A program made the position numbers and the translations under genes. Positions 44,541-54,231 of a stretch of 64,000 nt of DNA are shown here, one piece after another. Under the pieces are notes generated by a model. That model did no database searches. It saw only the letters and a program-made list of their open reading frames with translations, and had not been told where the DNA came from. Source of the stretch: SVFI01 sp045643145 (GTDB lineage Bacteria > Bacillota > Clostridia > Lachnospirales > Lachnospiraceae); the NCBI GenBank assembly GCA_045643145.1, contig JAZUKG010000232.1, positions 57,505 through 121,504 of the forward strand, given 5' to 3'. Numbering within the stretch: the first letter of the stretch is position 1; every line of letters begins with the position of its first letter.

Positions 44541-46039
44541 AAATGTAATTCTTTCTTTTTTTCTTTTCTGCTTTTTCTTTTACCATTAGAAATACGACGA
44601 CGCTTTGGTCTGGTATCTCTGAATTTGAAAACGCGTTTCGGTCGTTTCTTTCTCGAAAAATGTACATTTTTTAATACTGCCAGCAGGAAAAACAGCAGGA
44701 ATAAAATTCCTATGACGCTGACAACAATCAAAATGATAGTGTGAATATTGATAAATACAATATTATCTTCTGTTTCAAAGGAGTTTTCAGAAGGAACTGC
44801 TTCGGATTCAAAATCATAGCTGTCTTTTGTATTTTGTGACAAAAGAATGCTGGCTGTTCCGATTGGTACATTCTGATAGCTGTATTGAACTGTAGCTACG
44901 CAAGGGTCATCCTGGGTAGAAGGATGAAAAGTAATTTCAGAATCTGCGACGCTAAAATCCATGTTTGTCGGGAGAATGATATAACTGTCTTTATCTATGG
45001 TAAAGAAGGTTTCATTGCTTCCGAATATTTCGCTGTCAGATTGGAAAAAATCGGTATGATCAACGGTATATCCTGTTTCAAATTCACTGACATTACATTT
45101 CTTGAAATTCTGAAAACCATAGTCAAATAATGCCAGGGTATCTGTAAACTGCATCGGAGAATCTTCTTTCATTACCACGCAGATTAATTTCATACCGTTT
45201 CGCTGCGCACAGGTAACCAGGGTTTGATGTGCATTGGAAGTATATCCGGTCTTTCCGCCGATATATCCTTCATACGGATATTTTCCTCTGGTAATTTCAT
45301 TGTGAGTATACATAGGTATTTCATCCGGCTGATTGGCAGAAGGAGGAAGTACTTCATAGCTGGTTCCGGAAATTTTTGTCAGAGTTTCGTTTGCAAAAAA
45401 GGCTCTGGCAATCTGTGCCAGGTCATAAGCAGTGGTGTAATGATTTTCATCCTGAAGACCATTGGTAGTGACAAAATGTGAATTCAAACAACCAAGCTCG
45501 GTTGCTTTTTGATTCATCATATCCACAAAAGCAGGAATAGAGCCTGCAATATGCTCGGCAACCGCATTACATACTTCATTGGCGGACATAATTAAAATTC
45601 CGTGAAGACATTGTTCCATGGTAATAGATTCACCGACATCCATTCCCATATTAGAGGAACCGGATTCTATACCGAAAACTGCATTTGAGGAAAAGGTTAC
45701 CATTTCATCAAGACCGGCATTTTCAAAAGCAACCAAAGTGGTAAGAATCTTTGTGGTGCTGGCAGGATATAATTTTTCATGAATATTTTTTGCATAAAGA
45801 ATGGTTCCGGTATTGGCTTCAATCAAAATAGCACCCTGTGCTCCGACAGTAGGACCAACCGGCCAATTTTCAATTTCATTTGAGGAAACAGGCTGAGCCA
45901 ATCTGTTTGCTGCATCTTCTTCAAATTCCAAATTTTCCGCAACCGGTCCTGCATAGATATTGGATACGGAAAATAGAATCATAAAGAGACACAGGAAAAG
46001 ACAGCTGAACCTATAAAAATAAGAAACTGTATTTTTCAT
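44537..46039 (-). CDS. D-alanyl-D-alanine carboxypeptidase (DacF/PBP5 type)
   Basis: This 500-residue S11 penicillin-binding protein trims pentapeptide stems of peptidoglycan. It has a signal peptide (about 1-30) and active-site motifs STTK (94-97), SAN (152-154) and KTG (263-265). A membrane helix near 435-460 is followed by a basic cytoplasmic tail of about 40 residues. The C-terminal anchor is an internal transmembrane helix followed by a basic tail, not the usual amphipathic helix, which is a common variant in Clostridia. It is convergent with the exonuclease gene. Confidence 0.93.
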   Translation of the reverse strand: MKNTVSYFYRFSCLFLCLFMILFSVSNIYAGPVAENLEFEEDAANRLAQPVSSNEIENWPVGPTVGAQGAILIEANTGTILYAKNIHEKLYPASTTKILTTLVAFENAGLDEMVTFSSNAVFGIESGSSNMGMDVGESITMEQCLHGILIMSANEVCNAVAEHIAGSIPAFVDMMNQKATELGCLNSHFVTTNGLQDENHYTTAYDLAQIARAFFANETLTKISGTSYEVLPPSANQPDEIPMYTHNEITRGKYPYEGYIGGKTGYTSNAHQTLVTCAQRNGMKLICVVMKEDSPMQFTDTLALFDYGFQNFKKCNVSEFETGYTVDHTDFFQSDSEIFGSNETFFTIDKDSYIILPTNMDFSVADSEITFHPSTQDDPCVATVQYSYQNVPIGTASILLSQNTKDSYDFESEAVPSENSFETEDNIVFINIHTIILIVVSVIGILFLLFFLLAVLKNVHFSRKKRPKRVFKFRDTRPKRRRISNGKRKSRKEKKKELHF

Positions 46040-46240
46040 TAATATTAGAATCTCTTTCTTTTATATATATCATTCTATATAGCGTTATATACGGTCTGGT
46101 ATACGATAATTGCTATATCAGTAACATCTTACACTATTTTGTTAAAAAAAGGAATGTTTGTCTTTTCATTCTAAAAAAAAGGGTGTACAATATTCAGTTG
46201 TTTGGTGAAAAATTAATTTTTTATAAAATAAAGGAAGAAT

Positions 46241-46897
46241 ATGAGATTAAGAAATATCAGAGGAGCCGAAGAGGCGATACAAAACAGTCAGTTTGTCATT
46301 CAGGATCCGAAAGCGGAAAGAGGAAAATTCAAGGCTGTTTTTGGAAATGAAAATCCGATTCATATAGAGATTGGAATGGGCAAGGGTCAGTTTTTGATTG
46401 CCATGGCAAATAAAAATCCGGATATCAATTATATCGGGATTGAGTTATATTCGAGTGTCCTTCTTCGTGCGATTCAAAAAATGGATGCATTATATATAGA
46501 AGAAAAAGCTCCAAAAAATATTCGTTTTATGTGTGTGGATGCGAGAATTTTACCGGAGGTATTTGAACCGGGTGAAATCGATCAGATTTATTTGAATTTT
46601 TCAGATCCGTGGCCAAAGGACAGACATGCGAAAAGACGTCTTGAGAGTAAGGAATTCTTAAGTCGCTATGATGCCTTTTTGGCAAAGGACGGTAAAATTG
46701 AATTCAAGACAGACAATGTCGGTCTTTTTGAGTTTGCGCTCAGTGAACTTGAGTTTTCTGCATTTAAAGAGGAAGCCGTTACCTTTGATTTGCATCACGA
46801 TGAGGTATTAAATCAGGGTAATGTTATGACAGAATATGAAGAAAAGTTTTCTTCAAAGGGTAACCCGATTTGTAAGTATATTATTTCCAGAAAGTAA
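46241..46897 (+). CDS. trmB: tRNA (guanine46-N7)-methyltransferase
   Basis: This 218-residue SAM-dependent enzyme modifies G46 in the variable loop of tRNAs. Visible features are IHIEIGMGKGQFLIAMA (SAM site), YIGIELYSSV, and FSDPWPKDRHAKRRL, the TrmB signature. AAAGGAAG precedes the ATG. It lies 11 bases upstream of the Mrp operon, so it may share its transcript. Confidence 0.96.
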   Translation: MRLRNIRGAEEAIQNSQFVIQDPKAERGKFKAVFGNENPIHIEIGMGKGQFLIAMANKNPDINYIGIELYSSVLLRAIQKMDALYIEEKAPKNIRFMCVDARILPEVFEPGEIDQIYLNFSDPWPKDRHAKRRLESKEFLSRYDAFLAKDGKIEFKTDNVGLFEFALSELEFSAFKEEAVTFDLHHDEVLNQGNVMTEYEEKFSSKGNPICKYIISRK

Positions 46898-46908
46898 GTG
46901 GTGACAGA

Positions 46909-47388
46909 ATGTTCTTTTTGTTTTTTATCATTTGGATTGTATTTAACGGACAATTTACATTAGAAATTGCATTAGTGGGAATTGCAGTATCTCTTTTGAT
47001 TTATGCATTTATCTGCAAGTTTATGGATTGGAGTTTAAAAAAGGATAAGGAAATCGCAGAAATTACACTTTTTATGGTGATGTATTTCTTTGTGCTTTTA
47101 TGGGAGATTATCAAAGCAAATATTGCTACGATTCGTATTATTTATTCTTCCAAGTATGACAGAGAACCGGTTTTGGTTACATTCCATACAACCTTAAAGA
47201 CTCCGATGCTTCGTGTTTTACTGGCAAACTCAATTACTTTGACACCGGGTACCATTACCGTTTCTGTCAATGAAGATGAATATGTAGTTCATGCACTTGA
47301 TAAGGATTTTGCCGAGGGGATTGAAGACAGTATCTTTGTTAAGCTTTTGGAAAAAGCAGAAAGGATGATGAGTAAAAATGATAAGTAG
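46909..47388 (+). CDS. mnhE: Mrp antiporter subunit E
   Basis: This 159-residue protein has two to three N-terminal membrane helices and the MnhE C-terminal pattern LRVLLANSITLTPGTITVSV, with HALDKDF. It is the first gene of a ten-gene cation:proton antiporter operon and overlaps the next by eleven bases. In Mrp complexes E is an accessory membrane subunit needed for assembly. Confidence 0.93.
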   Translation: MFFLFFIIWIVFNGQFTLEIALVGIAVSLLIYAFICKFMDWSLKKDKEIAEITLFMVMYFFVLLWEIIKANIATIRIIYSSKYDREPVLVTFHTTLKTPMLRVLLANSITLTPGTITVSVNEDEYVVHALDKDFAEGIEDSIFVKLLEKAERMMSKNDK

Positions 47389-47758
47389 TATTCCGGCTAT
47401 CAATCAGATTGTTTCGATTTCATTTACCGTCGTTTTGGTAATTTTATCTATTATGTTATTCTTTTGTCTGCTCAGAGCCTGTCTGGGTCCGACTGTAGCA
47501 GATCGTCTGGTTTCAATCAATATGATGGGAACCATTGTTATTGTTATTATTGCGATTTTAGCAATTATGATGAATGAAGGATATTTGGCAGATATCAGTT
47601 TGATTTATGCAATGATCAGCTTCCTGGCAGTCATTGTTCTTTCAAAGGTCATTATCGGTATTCATAAGGAACAGGCTCTGAATGATTTAACAACAGATGA
47701 GGATGAGCTTTGTGAAACCGGATATGTACCGGAACCTGAAAATGAAAAGGCAGAATAA
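47378..47758 (+). CDS. mnhF: Mrp antiporter subunit F
   Basis: This 126-residue protein has three membrane helices and the MnhF/PhaF motif RACLGPTVADRLVSINMMG. It overlaps mnhE at its start. The C-terminal tail is acidic (EPENEKAE). It forms part of the small-subunit stack EFG. Confidence 0.93.
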   Translation: MISSIPAINQIVSISFTVVLVILSIMLFFCLLRACLGPTVADRLVSINMMGTIVIVIIAILAIMMNEGYLADISLIYAMISFLAVIVLSKVIIGIHKEQALNDLTTDEDELCETGYVPEPENEKAE

Positions 47759-47769
47759 GGAGGTAAAGA

Positions 47770-48126
47770 ATGATTGCATTAACCTGTTTTCGTTATATTT
47801 TAGGATTAATATTCCTGGTTTTAGGACTGATTTTCTTTTTCATTGAAATTGTCAGTGTCTTTAAGCTGGATTATGTTTTAAATCGTATGCATGCTGCTGC
47901 CATCGGAGATACACTGGGTATCAGCTTATCCATGATTGGTCTTATTATTATCAGTGGTTTTAATTTTACCAGCTGTAAATTTGTATTGGTGTTGTTATTT
48001 TTGTGGTTTTCTTCACCGGTTTCTTCTCATCTGATTTCAAAACTTGAGGTAGAAACAAAAGAAGAAAATCCTGTCAGATATGAAGAACTTGTAACTAGTC
48101 AAAGTGAAAAGGAAGCGGTGAAATAA
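47770..48126 (+). CDS. mnhG: Mrp antiporter subunit G
   Basis: This 118-residue protein with three helices carries the MnhG signature LDYVLNRMHAAAIGDTLGISLSMIG. GGAGG precedes the ATG, and its stop overlaps the start of the next gene by one base (TAATG). Confidence 0.93.
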   Translation: MIALTCFRYILGLIFLVLGLIFFFIEIVSVFKLDYVLNRMHAAAIGDTLGISLSMIGLIIISGFNFTSCKFVLVLLFLWFSSPVSSHLISKLEVETKEENPVRYEELVTSQSEKEAVK

Positions 48127-48380
48127 TGGATATTTTTATGTATGTATTACTTATATTTCTGATTATTTGTGCCATAGCTGTCAGCTTTACAAAAAGCTTG
48201 TTAAATGCAGTTTTGGTATTTATGTCTTATAGTTTGATTATGTCCATTATCTGGGTATTATTGGAATCTCCGGACCTGGCAATCACAGAGGCAGCAGTCG
48301 GTGCCGGTGTTACCAGTATCTTATTCTTCATTACTCTAAAGAAGATTGAAGCAATCAGAAAGGAGAGTAAGGATGAGTAA
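48126..48380 (+). CDS. DUF4040/MbhD-like subunit
   Basis: This 84-residue membrane protein matches the segment that in Mrp A subunits lies C-terminal to the NuoL-like part (DUF4040): AVLVFMSYSLIMSIIWVLLE, then SPDLAITEAAVGAGVTSILFF. Here it is a stand-alone gene, as in hydrogenase-linked MBH complexes. It ends with an eight-base overlap with the next gene. Confidence 0.85.
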   Translation: MDIFMYVLLIFLIICAIAVSFTKSLLNAVLVFMSYSLIMSIIWVLLESPDLAITEAAVGAGVTSILFFITLKKIEAIRKESKDE

Positions 48381-49332
48381 ATTAAAAGAACAAAAGGATT
48401 ATGAACAGACGAAAGCCTTTCGTTTCTTTCGCTGGATGAAGGGTACCAAGGATCCGTATCTGGGTGAAGTAGAAATGAAGCCGGGTGTTCCTTTTAAGGA
48501 TTCCCATACCTTAGAGGAAATCATGGCAGAGGAATATCAGCTCAAGGAAAAAGCATATTCCATTACAGAAAATAAATCTCGAAATGCTTTTGAAATGGCT
48601 TATGTTATTTTATCCGGACTTTTCTGTATTGCAATGGCAGTGATTATGCTTGTCATGGTTGCGAATCTTCCGATGAGTGCAACCGTAGACAGACCGGTGA
48701 ATAATGAAGTAGCAAAGGTTTATATTGAAAACGGTCTTCAGGATACCGGTGCAGTGAATATTGTTACCGGAATGATTTTAAATTATCGTGCTTTTGATAC
48801 CTTTGGAGAAACCTGTGTATTATTTATTGCAACGACCTGCGTTATGGTTCTTTTGATGAAGGAAGAGGAAAAGATCCGACAGGTAAAGGGCATGAACGAC
48901 AGACTGTATGAGCCAAAAAATGATATCATTTTGCAAAAGATTGCTTTTGTTTTGGTTCCGATGATCTTTATCTTTGGTATTTATGTTATTTTGAACGGAC
49001 ATTTATCTCCGGGTGGTGGTTTCTCCGGCGGAGCGATTATTGGTGCCGGAATGATTTTATATGTAAGTGCTTACGGCTTTGATAAAATGCAGAAATTCTT
49101 TAATGAGGAAACCTACAAGGTTGTTAAGGTCAGTGCACTTTGTACTTACTGCGCGGTGATTACTTATTATTTATATATGGGTGCCAACAATTTAGACAAT
49201 CATATTTCTCTCGGCGTTAGCGGAATGATTTTCTCAGCCGGTATCATTTTATGGCTGAATATCTTTGTTGGTATTGAGGTAGCATGTACCATGTATGCTT
49301 TCTATGCACTGTTTCGAAGAGGAGGATTATAA
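48373..49332 (+). CDS. Fused MbhE-like and MnhB-like subunit
   Basis: This 319-residue protein starts at ATG 48373 (GGAGAGTAAGG upstream). An N-terminal soluble stretch of about 65 residues is followed by membrane helices with NYRAFDTFGETCVLFIATTCVMVLL, typical of the extreme C-terminal part of MrpA (MbhE). Then LNGHLSPGGGFSGGAIIGAG identifies the MnhB domain. So two subunits often separate are one chain here. The shared operon and overlaps support a common complex. Confidence 0.83.
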   Translation: MSKLKEQKDYEQTKAFRFFRWMKGTKDPYLGEVEMKPGVPFKDSHTLEEIMAEEYQLKEKAYSITENKSRNAFEMAYVILSGLFCIAMAVIMLVMVANLPMSATVDRPVNNEVAKVYIENGLQDTGAVNIVTGMILNYRAFDTFGETCVLFIATTCVMVLLMKEEEKIRQVKGMNDRLYEPKNDIILQKIAFVLVPMIFIFGIYVILNGHLSPGGGFSGGAIIGAGMILYVSAYGFDKMQKFFNEETYKVVKVSALCTYCAVITYYLYMGANNLDNHISLGVSGMIFSAGIILWLNIFVGIEVACTMYAFYALFRRGGL

Positions 49333-49333
49333 A

Positions 49334-49711
49334 ATGGCAGCAGGACTTATCAATAACTTTGGCGAAGCAGTTGCTGTTTTATTGTTTGTAATCGGCTTTG
49401 CAAATCTGCTTTTGCAAAAGAATTTAATTAAAAAGATTATCGGTCTTAACTTTACTGATACAGGAACTTATTTATTCCTGGCAGAAAAAGGATACATTAA
49501 GGGAAGAATCGCACCAATTATCGTGGACGGAGTTCAGGATGTAAATAAGTATATCAATCCGATTCCCAGTGGTCTGGTACTTACCGGTATCGTTGTATCT
49601 GTTTCGGTTACAGCACTTATGCTTGCTTTAACCATTCGTTTGTATCAAAGATATCATACTTTAAATATGGATGAGATATCGACAATATTGAAAAAGGAGG
49701 AAAATAACTAA
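49334..49711 (+). CDS. mnhC: Mrp antiporter subunit C (NuoK-like)
   Basis: This 125-residue protein starts at ATG 49334 with GAGGAT just upstream. It has three membrane helices and the MnhC/NuoK arrangement (AVAVLLFVIGFANLLLQKNL, IPSGLVLTGIVVSVSVTALMLAL). Its stop overlaps the next start by one base. Confidence 0.9.
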   Translation: MAAGLINNFGEAVAVLLFVIGFANLLLQKNLIKKIIGLNFTDTGTYLFLAEKGYIKGRIAPIIVDGVQDVNKYINPIPSGLVLTGIVVSVSVTALMLALTIRLYQRYHTLNMDEISTILKKEENN

Positions 49712-51201
49712 TGGAATTTATGCGTAATTTTCCTTGCTTTTCCCTGATTTTATCCATGTGTGCAGCCATTGTTTCTTCCGGTATCAACGGAAAATGGGCG
49801 AGACGATTAAATACACTGGTTGTAACTGCACTGATTGCGTTATCCACCGGTACTTTATATCTGACAATGGTTACCCAGGAAAGCTATGTGTATAAGATGG
49901 GTCGTTTTTCGGCTCCATGGGGAAATGAAATTCGATTTGGCAGTTTAGAAGCTATGATGGCTTTGTTTTTCTCCGTGATTATGCTCTTGTCTATTTGGGG
50001 CGGAAGAAAACATTTACAGACAGAAATCGATGGTTTCAAAGAAAACTTATACTACGTGTTACTCAATCTTTTGATGAGTTCACTTTTGGCACTGGTTTAT
50101 ACCAATGACTTGTTCACTGCATATGTATTTGTAGAAATCAATACCATTTCAGCCTGCGGACTGATTATGATTCGTGAAAACGGTCATACCCTGGAAGCTG
50201 CTACCAGATATATGATTATGAGTTTGGTAGGATCCGGACTTTTATTATTCGGTCTTTGTATTTTATATGATATTACCGGTCATTTACTTATGAGTAATAT
50301 CAAGGAGCAGGTTGCTATTATTGTAAATCAGAGCGGATATCATATTCCTTTGGTTTGTGCCATTGTATTTATTGGTGTGGGTCTGGCTGTTAAGAGTGCT
50401 CTTTTCCCATTCCATTCATGGCTCCCGGATGCTTACGGATATTCTACGGTAAGCTCTGCAGCAATTTTGTCTTCTTTGGTTTCAAAGGGATATATCTTTT
50501 TGCTGATCAAGGTTTTCTACAGAGTAATCGGATTTGAGTTTATCCGTCAGAGTAAATTAATTGATGTATTATTTGTGTTTGGTCTTTGCGGAATGATTTT
50601 CGGATCCTTAAGTGCGATTCGTGAAAATGACATTCGTCGTATGATTGCATTTTCTTCCGTTGCGCAGATCGGATATATTTACATGGGATTTGGTTTAGGT
50701 ACTCAGGTTGGTATGGTAGCATCTATTTTCCATATTTTATCGCATGCTGCTACCAAGAGTCTTCTTTTCATTGCAGCAGTCGGCCTGACCGATGCTTCCG
50801 GAAAGAGTAAAAAGTTTATTGAGTTAACCGGTGTAGGATATCGAAATGTGATTGCCGGACTTACCTTTACAGTAGGTTCTCTGTCCATGGTCGGTGTTCC
50901 TCTCTTTTCCGGTTTTATCAGTAAAATCCTGTTTGCTCAGGCATGTGTATCCAATGCACACAAAATGATACCGACATTAATTTGTCTTGCAATCAGTACT
51001 ATTTTAAATGCGATCTATTTTATGAAGACAGTTGTTCGTATTTATACTCCGATTAAATCTGATTATGAAAAAGTATCCTTTAAGTCAAATATTTCATATG
51101 CTGTGGTTTGTCTGCTCTTTATTGCGCTTAACATTATTTTAGGTATGTGCTCAGAACCAATCGTTCAGTTAATTGAACAGGGCCTTTCTATTTTTGGTTA
51201 A
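49711..51201 (+). CDS. NuoL/M/N-like antiporter subunit 1
   Basis: This 496-residue protein has about fourteen membrane helices of the proton-conducting transporter family. Charged positions of a working channel are kept: Glu in YVFVEINTIS, Lys in GLAVKSALFPFHSWLPDAY and in SLVSKGYIF, and His/Lys in HAATKSLLF. It is the first of three consecutive MrpD-like genes. AAGGAGG precedes ATG 49711. Confidence 0.92.
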   Translation: MEFMRNFPCFSLILSMCAAIVSSGINGKWARRLNTLVVTALIALSTGTLYLTMVTQESYVYKMGRFSAPWGNEIRFGSLEAMMALFFSVIMLLSIWGGRKHLQTEIDGFKENLYYVLLNLLMSSLLALVYTNDLFTAYVFVEINTISACGLIMIRENGHTLEAATRYMIMSLVGSGLLLFGLCILYDITGHLLMSNIKEQVAIIVNQSGYHIPLVCAIVFIGVGLAVKSALFPFHSWLPDAYGYSTVSSAAILSSLVSKGYIFLLIKVFYRVIGFEFIRQSKLIDVLFVFGLCGMIFGSLSAIRENDIRRMIAFSSVAQIGYIYMGFGLGTQVGMVASIFHILSHAATKSLLFIAAVGLTDASGKSKKFIELTGVGYRNVIAGLTFTVGSLSMVGVPLFSGFISKILFAQACVSNAHKMIPTLICLAISTILNAIYFMKTVVRIYTPIKSDYEKVSFKSNISYAVVCLLFIALNIILGMCSEPIVQLIEQGLSIFG

Positions 51202-51240
51202 GCTAGAAAAAGAACAGTGATATAAATGGAGAATATAAAA

Positions 51241-52716
51241 ATGGAAAACAGTAGTTTATTGTTTCCTATATTACTTCCGATAGTAATGGGAACCTTATTA
51301 TTATTTAAAAAATCAGTGAAAAACAGAAAATTGATGCTTGGGTATGTCACAACCGGTCTGTTTGCTACTACCTGTTTGATATGGTATGCGATAAAAGCTT
51401 ATGAAAGTCCAATCACTCTGTTTTATTTGACAGACAAGATACCGATTCAGTTTGCCATTGATAATCTGAGTATTTTCTTTATTTTGATTATTTCTGTGGT
51501 TTGGACATTAGCAGGAATTTTCTCTTTTACATATATGACACATGAAAAGAGAGAGGAAAGATATTTTGGTTTTTATCTGATTACCTATGGTGTATTGAGT
51601 GGTCTTTGCTTTAGTGCAAACCTTGTTACCATGTATGCATTTTATGAATTTATGACCCTGGCTTCTTTTCCTTTGGTTATTCATAACCAGTCAAAGGAAG
51701 CAATTATGGCGGGACTTAAATATCTTTTGTATTCCTTCTTTGGTGCTTATATGGCGCTTTTTGGTTTGTTTTTCCTTTGCAAATATACAACAACCATTGC
51801 ATTTGCAAATGGAGGAAATTTAGATATGTCTCTGGTCAGTGGTCATGAGACGCTGATTTTAATTACAGTTTGCTGCATGATTTTGGGCTTTGGTGTAAAA
51901 GCGGGTATGTTCCCGATGCATGCCTGGCTGGTTACAGCTCACCCGGTAGCACCGGCACCGGCATCTGCTGTGTTGTCCGGAATTATCGTTAAGGGTGGTG
52001 TGCTTGCTATTTTACGTGTTATTTTCTACACCGTCGGCCCTGCCTTTTTGGAAGGAACCTGGGTTCAGACTATGTTCCTGACACTTTCTCTGATTACTGT
52101 TTTTATGGGATCTATGCTGGCATTCAGAGAAAAAGTATTGAAAAAGAGATTGGCATATTCTACTGTCAGTCAGCTTAGTTATATTTTATTTGGCATTGCA
52201 CTTTTGAATCCGACTTCATTAATCGGTTCCTTTTTACATATTGCAGGTCATGCTTTTATCAAGAGTGTTTTATTCCTCTGTGCCGGTGCGATTATTTTCA
52301 AAACCGGTATTACAAAAGCAGATGAGCTCAAAGGAATCGGAAAGAAAATGCCGATTACCATTTGGTGTTTTACTATCGTTTCATTAGGTCTTATCGGTAT
52401 TCCTCCGACAGGCGGATTTATCAGTAAATGGTATCTGGCTACCGGAGCATTAAGCAGCCAATGCAAAATTTTTGGTGTGCTTGGTCCGATTGTTTTATTA
52501 ATCAGTGCTTTGCTCACTGCCGGATATTTACTTCCGATTACCATTCAGGGATTTTTCCCGGGAGATGATTTTGATTACGAGAATTTAAAGAAATGCGAAG
52601 GCGATGGCTTTATGGTGATTCCTTTAATTCTGTTAACAGTTTTATCAGTTGTTTTGGGTATGTTCCCAAATGCTGTAATTGACTTCCTGACAAATATTGT
52701 CAGCGGATTATTATAG
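51241..52716 (+). CDS. NuoL/M/N-like antiporter subunit 2
   Basis: This 491-residue paralogue of its neighbours has Glu in AFYEFMTLASFP, Lys in GFGVKAGMFPMHAWLVTAHP and GIIVKGGVLAI, and HAFIKSVLFLCAGAII near the C-terminus. I prefer ATG 51241 over the in-frame ATG at 51226 because GGAG lies nine bases upstream of the former; this would shorten the protein by five residues. It is probably a cation/proton-translocating subunit of the same complex. Confidence 0.9.
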   Translation: MENSSLLFPILLPIVMGTLLLFKKSVKNRKLMLGYVTTGLFATTCLIWYAIKAYESPITLFYLTDKIPIQFAIDNLSIFFILIISVVWTLAGIFSFTYMTHEKREERYFGFYLITYGVLSGLCFSANLVTMYAFYEFMTLASFPLVIHNQSKEAIMAGLKYLLYSFFGAYMALFGLFFLCKYTTTIAFANGGNLDMSLVSGHETLILITVCCMILGFGVKAGMFPMHAWLVTAHPVAPAPASAVLSGIIVKGGVLAILRVIFYTVGPAFLEGTWVQTMFLTLSLITVFMGSMLAFREKVLKKRLAYSTVSQLSYILFGIALLNPTSLIGSFLHIAGHAFIKSVLFLCAGAIIFKTGITKADELKGIGKKMPITIWCFTIVSLGLIGIPPTGGFISKWYLATGALSSQCKIFGVLGPIVLLISALLTAGYLLPITIQGFFPGDDFDYENLKKCEGDGFMVIPLILLTVLSVVLGMFPNAVIDFLTNIVSGLL

Positions 52717-52731
52717 AAGGGAGAAACGGAT

Positions 52732-54207
52732 ATGAATGAAATCTTTTTACTACTTGTAGTTTTGATTCCGTTTATCGGCGGAGTTTTAATTCCTTTACTT
52801 CCTTTCTCCGGCAGAAAGTCCAGACTGGCTTTTGTAGAAATCGTGGTTATTATCAACAGCATTCTGGTTTGGATGCTTTTGTTAAATCAGCCTCAGGGAG
52901 CATTTACACTTCTCAAATTTACAGGAAACCTGTCTGTTAGTTTTCATATTGACGGGTTAGCCAGCATTTTTGCGGGACTGGTTGCGACTTTATGGCCGCT
53001 GGCAACTTTTTATTCCTTTGAATATATGAAGCATGAGGAGCATGAGGAAATCTTCTTTATGTTTTATACCATCACTTTTGGAGTAACTTTAGGTATTGCC
53101 ATGAGTGCAAATATCTTATCCATGTACTTCTTTTACGAGCTTCTTACTCTGGTTACAACTCCGCTTGTACTTCATACTTTATCCAGAGAAGCGATTTTGG
53201 CATCTCGTACCTATTTGTATTATTCATTAGGCGGTGCGGCATTTGCTTTTATCGGAATGATTTTCGTAATCGTATATGGTGCGACTCCGGATTTTGTATA
53301 TGGCGGTGTGCTGACAGCTGACCAGTATCCGGGCAATCTGAATGTTCTTCTTTTGATTTATGTTCTTGCTTTTATGGGATTTGGTGTGAAAGCTGCGATT
53401 TGTCCGTTTAACAGCTGGCTTCCAAAAGCCGGTGTTGCGCCGACTCCGGTTACTGCTCTTTTACATGCGGTAGCAGTCGTTAAGTCCGGAGCTTTTGCAA
53501 TTATGAGATTAACCTATTATTGCTTTGGTGTTTCTTTCTTAAAGGGAACCTGGGCACAGTATACAGTCATGGCAATCACTATTTTTACTATCGTGTACGG
53601 CTGTTCCATGGCAGTAAAGGAAAGACATATCAAAAGACGACTTGCTTATTCTACAATCAGTAATTTAAGTTATATTTTATTCGGTGTTACCATTATGACA
53701 CCACTTGGTCTGGTTGGAGCACTTGCTCATATGATTTGTCATGCGGTTATGAAGATTTGTTCCTTCTTCTGTGCCGGTGCGGTTATGTATAAAACCGGCA
53801 GAAGCTATGTATATGAACTGGATGGATTTGGAAAGAGAATGCCAAAGACATTTACCATTTTCACCATTTCTTCATTTGCTCTTATGGGTGTTCCGGGATT
53901 ATGCGGATTTATTTCCAAATTCCAGCTTGCCAATGCTGCAGTTGAAAGCGGTGAGGTATTAGCTTATGTTGGAATTGCCGCTTTATTGATTTCAGCCATT
54001 TTAACAGCAATTTATATGCTTTCTATTGTAATCAGAGCATTTTATCCGCCTCAGGGATTTGATGAAAAGAAAATTCAGGATGTAGAGGATCCAAACTATG
54101 TTATGATTCTTCCTTTGATTATTTTCTGTATCGGAATGCTTGTATTAGGACTTCGTCCGCAGCCGCTTTTATCTTTATTTGAAGCAGTTGCAAACGGATT
54201 ACTTTAA
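52732..54207 (+). CDS. NuoL/M/N-like antiporter subunit 3
   Basis: This 491-residue, fourteen-helix paralogue has FFYELLTLVTTPLVLH, GFGVKAAICPFNSWLPKAG and AVVKSGAFAIMRL. The usual His-xxx-Lys of the later helix reads HAVMKICSFFCAG. The motif CPFNSWLP differs from the FPFHSWLP of the first gene, so it is a distinct subunit type and not a recent copy. GGGAG precedes the ATG. Confidence 0.9.
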   Translation: MNEIFLLLVVLIPFIGGVLIPLLPFSGRKSRLAFVEIVVIINSILVWMLLLNQPQGAFTLLKFTGNLSVSFHIDGLASIFAGLVATLWPLATFYSFEYMKHEEHEEIFFMFYTITFGVTLGIAMSANILSMYFFYELLTLVTTPLVLHTLSREAILASRTYLYYSLGGAAFAFIGMIFVIVYGATPDFVYGGVLTADQYPGNLNVLLLIYVLAFMGFGVKAAICPFNSWLPKAGVAPTPVTALLHAVAVVKSGAFAIMRLTYYCFGVSFLKGTWAQYTVMAITIFTIVYGCSMAVKERHIKRRLAYSTISNLSYILFGVTIMTPLGLVGALAHMICHAVMKICSFFCAGAVMYKTGRSYVYELDGFGKRMPKTFTIFTISSFALMGVPGLCGFISKFQLANAAVESGEVLAYVGIAALLISAILTAIYMLSIVIRAFYPPQGFDEKKIQDVEDPNYVMILPLIIFCIGMLVLGLRPQPLLSLFEAVANGLL

Positions 54208-54231
54208 TTTATTTATAAGAAAGGAAATAAA

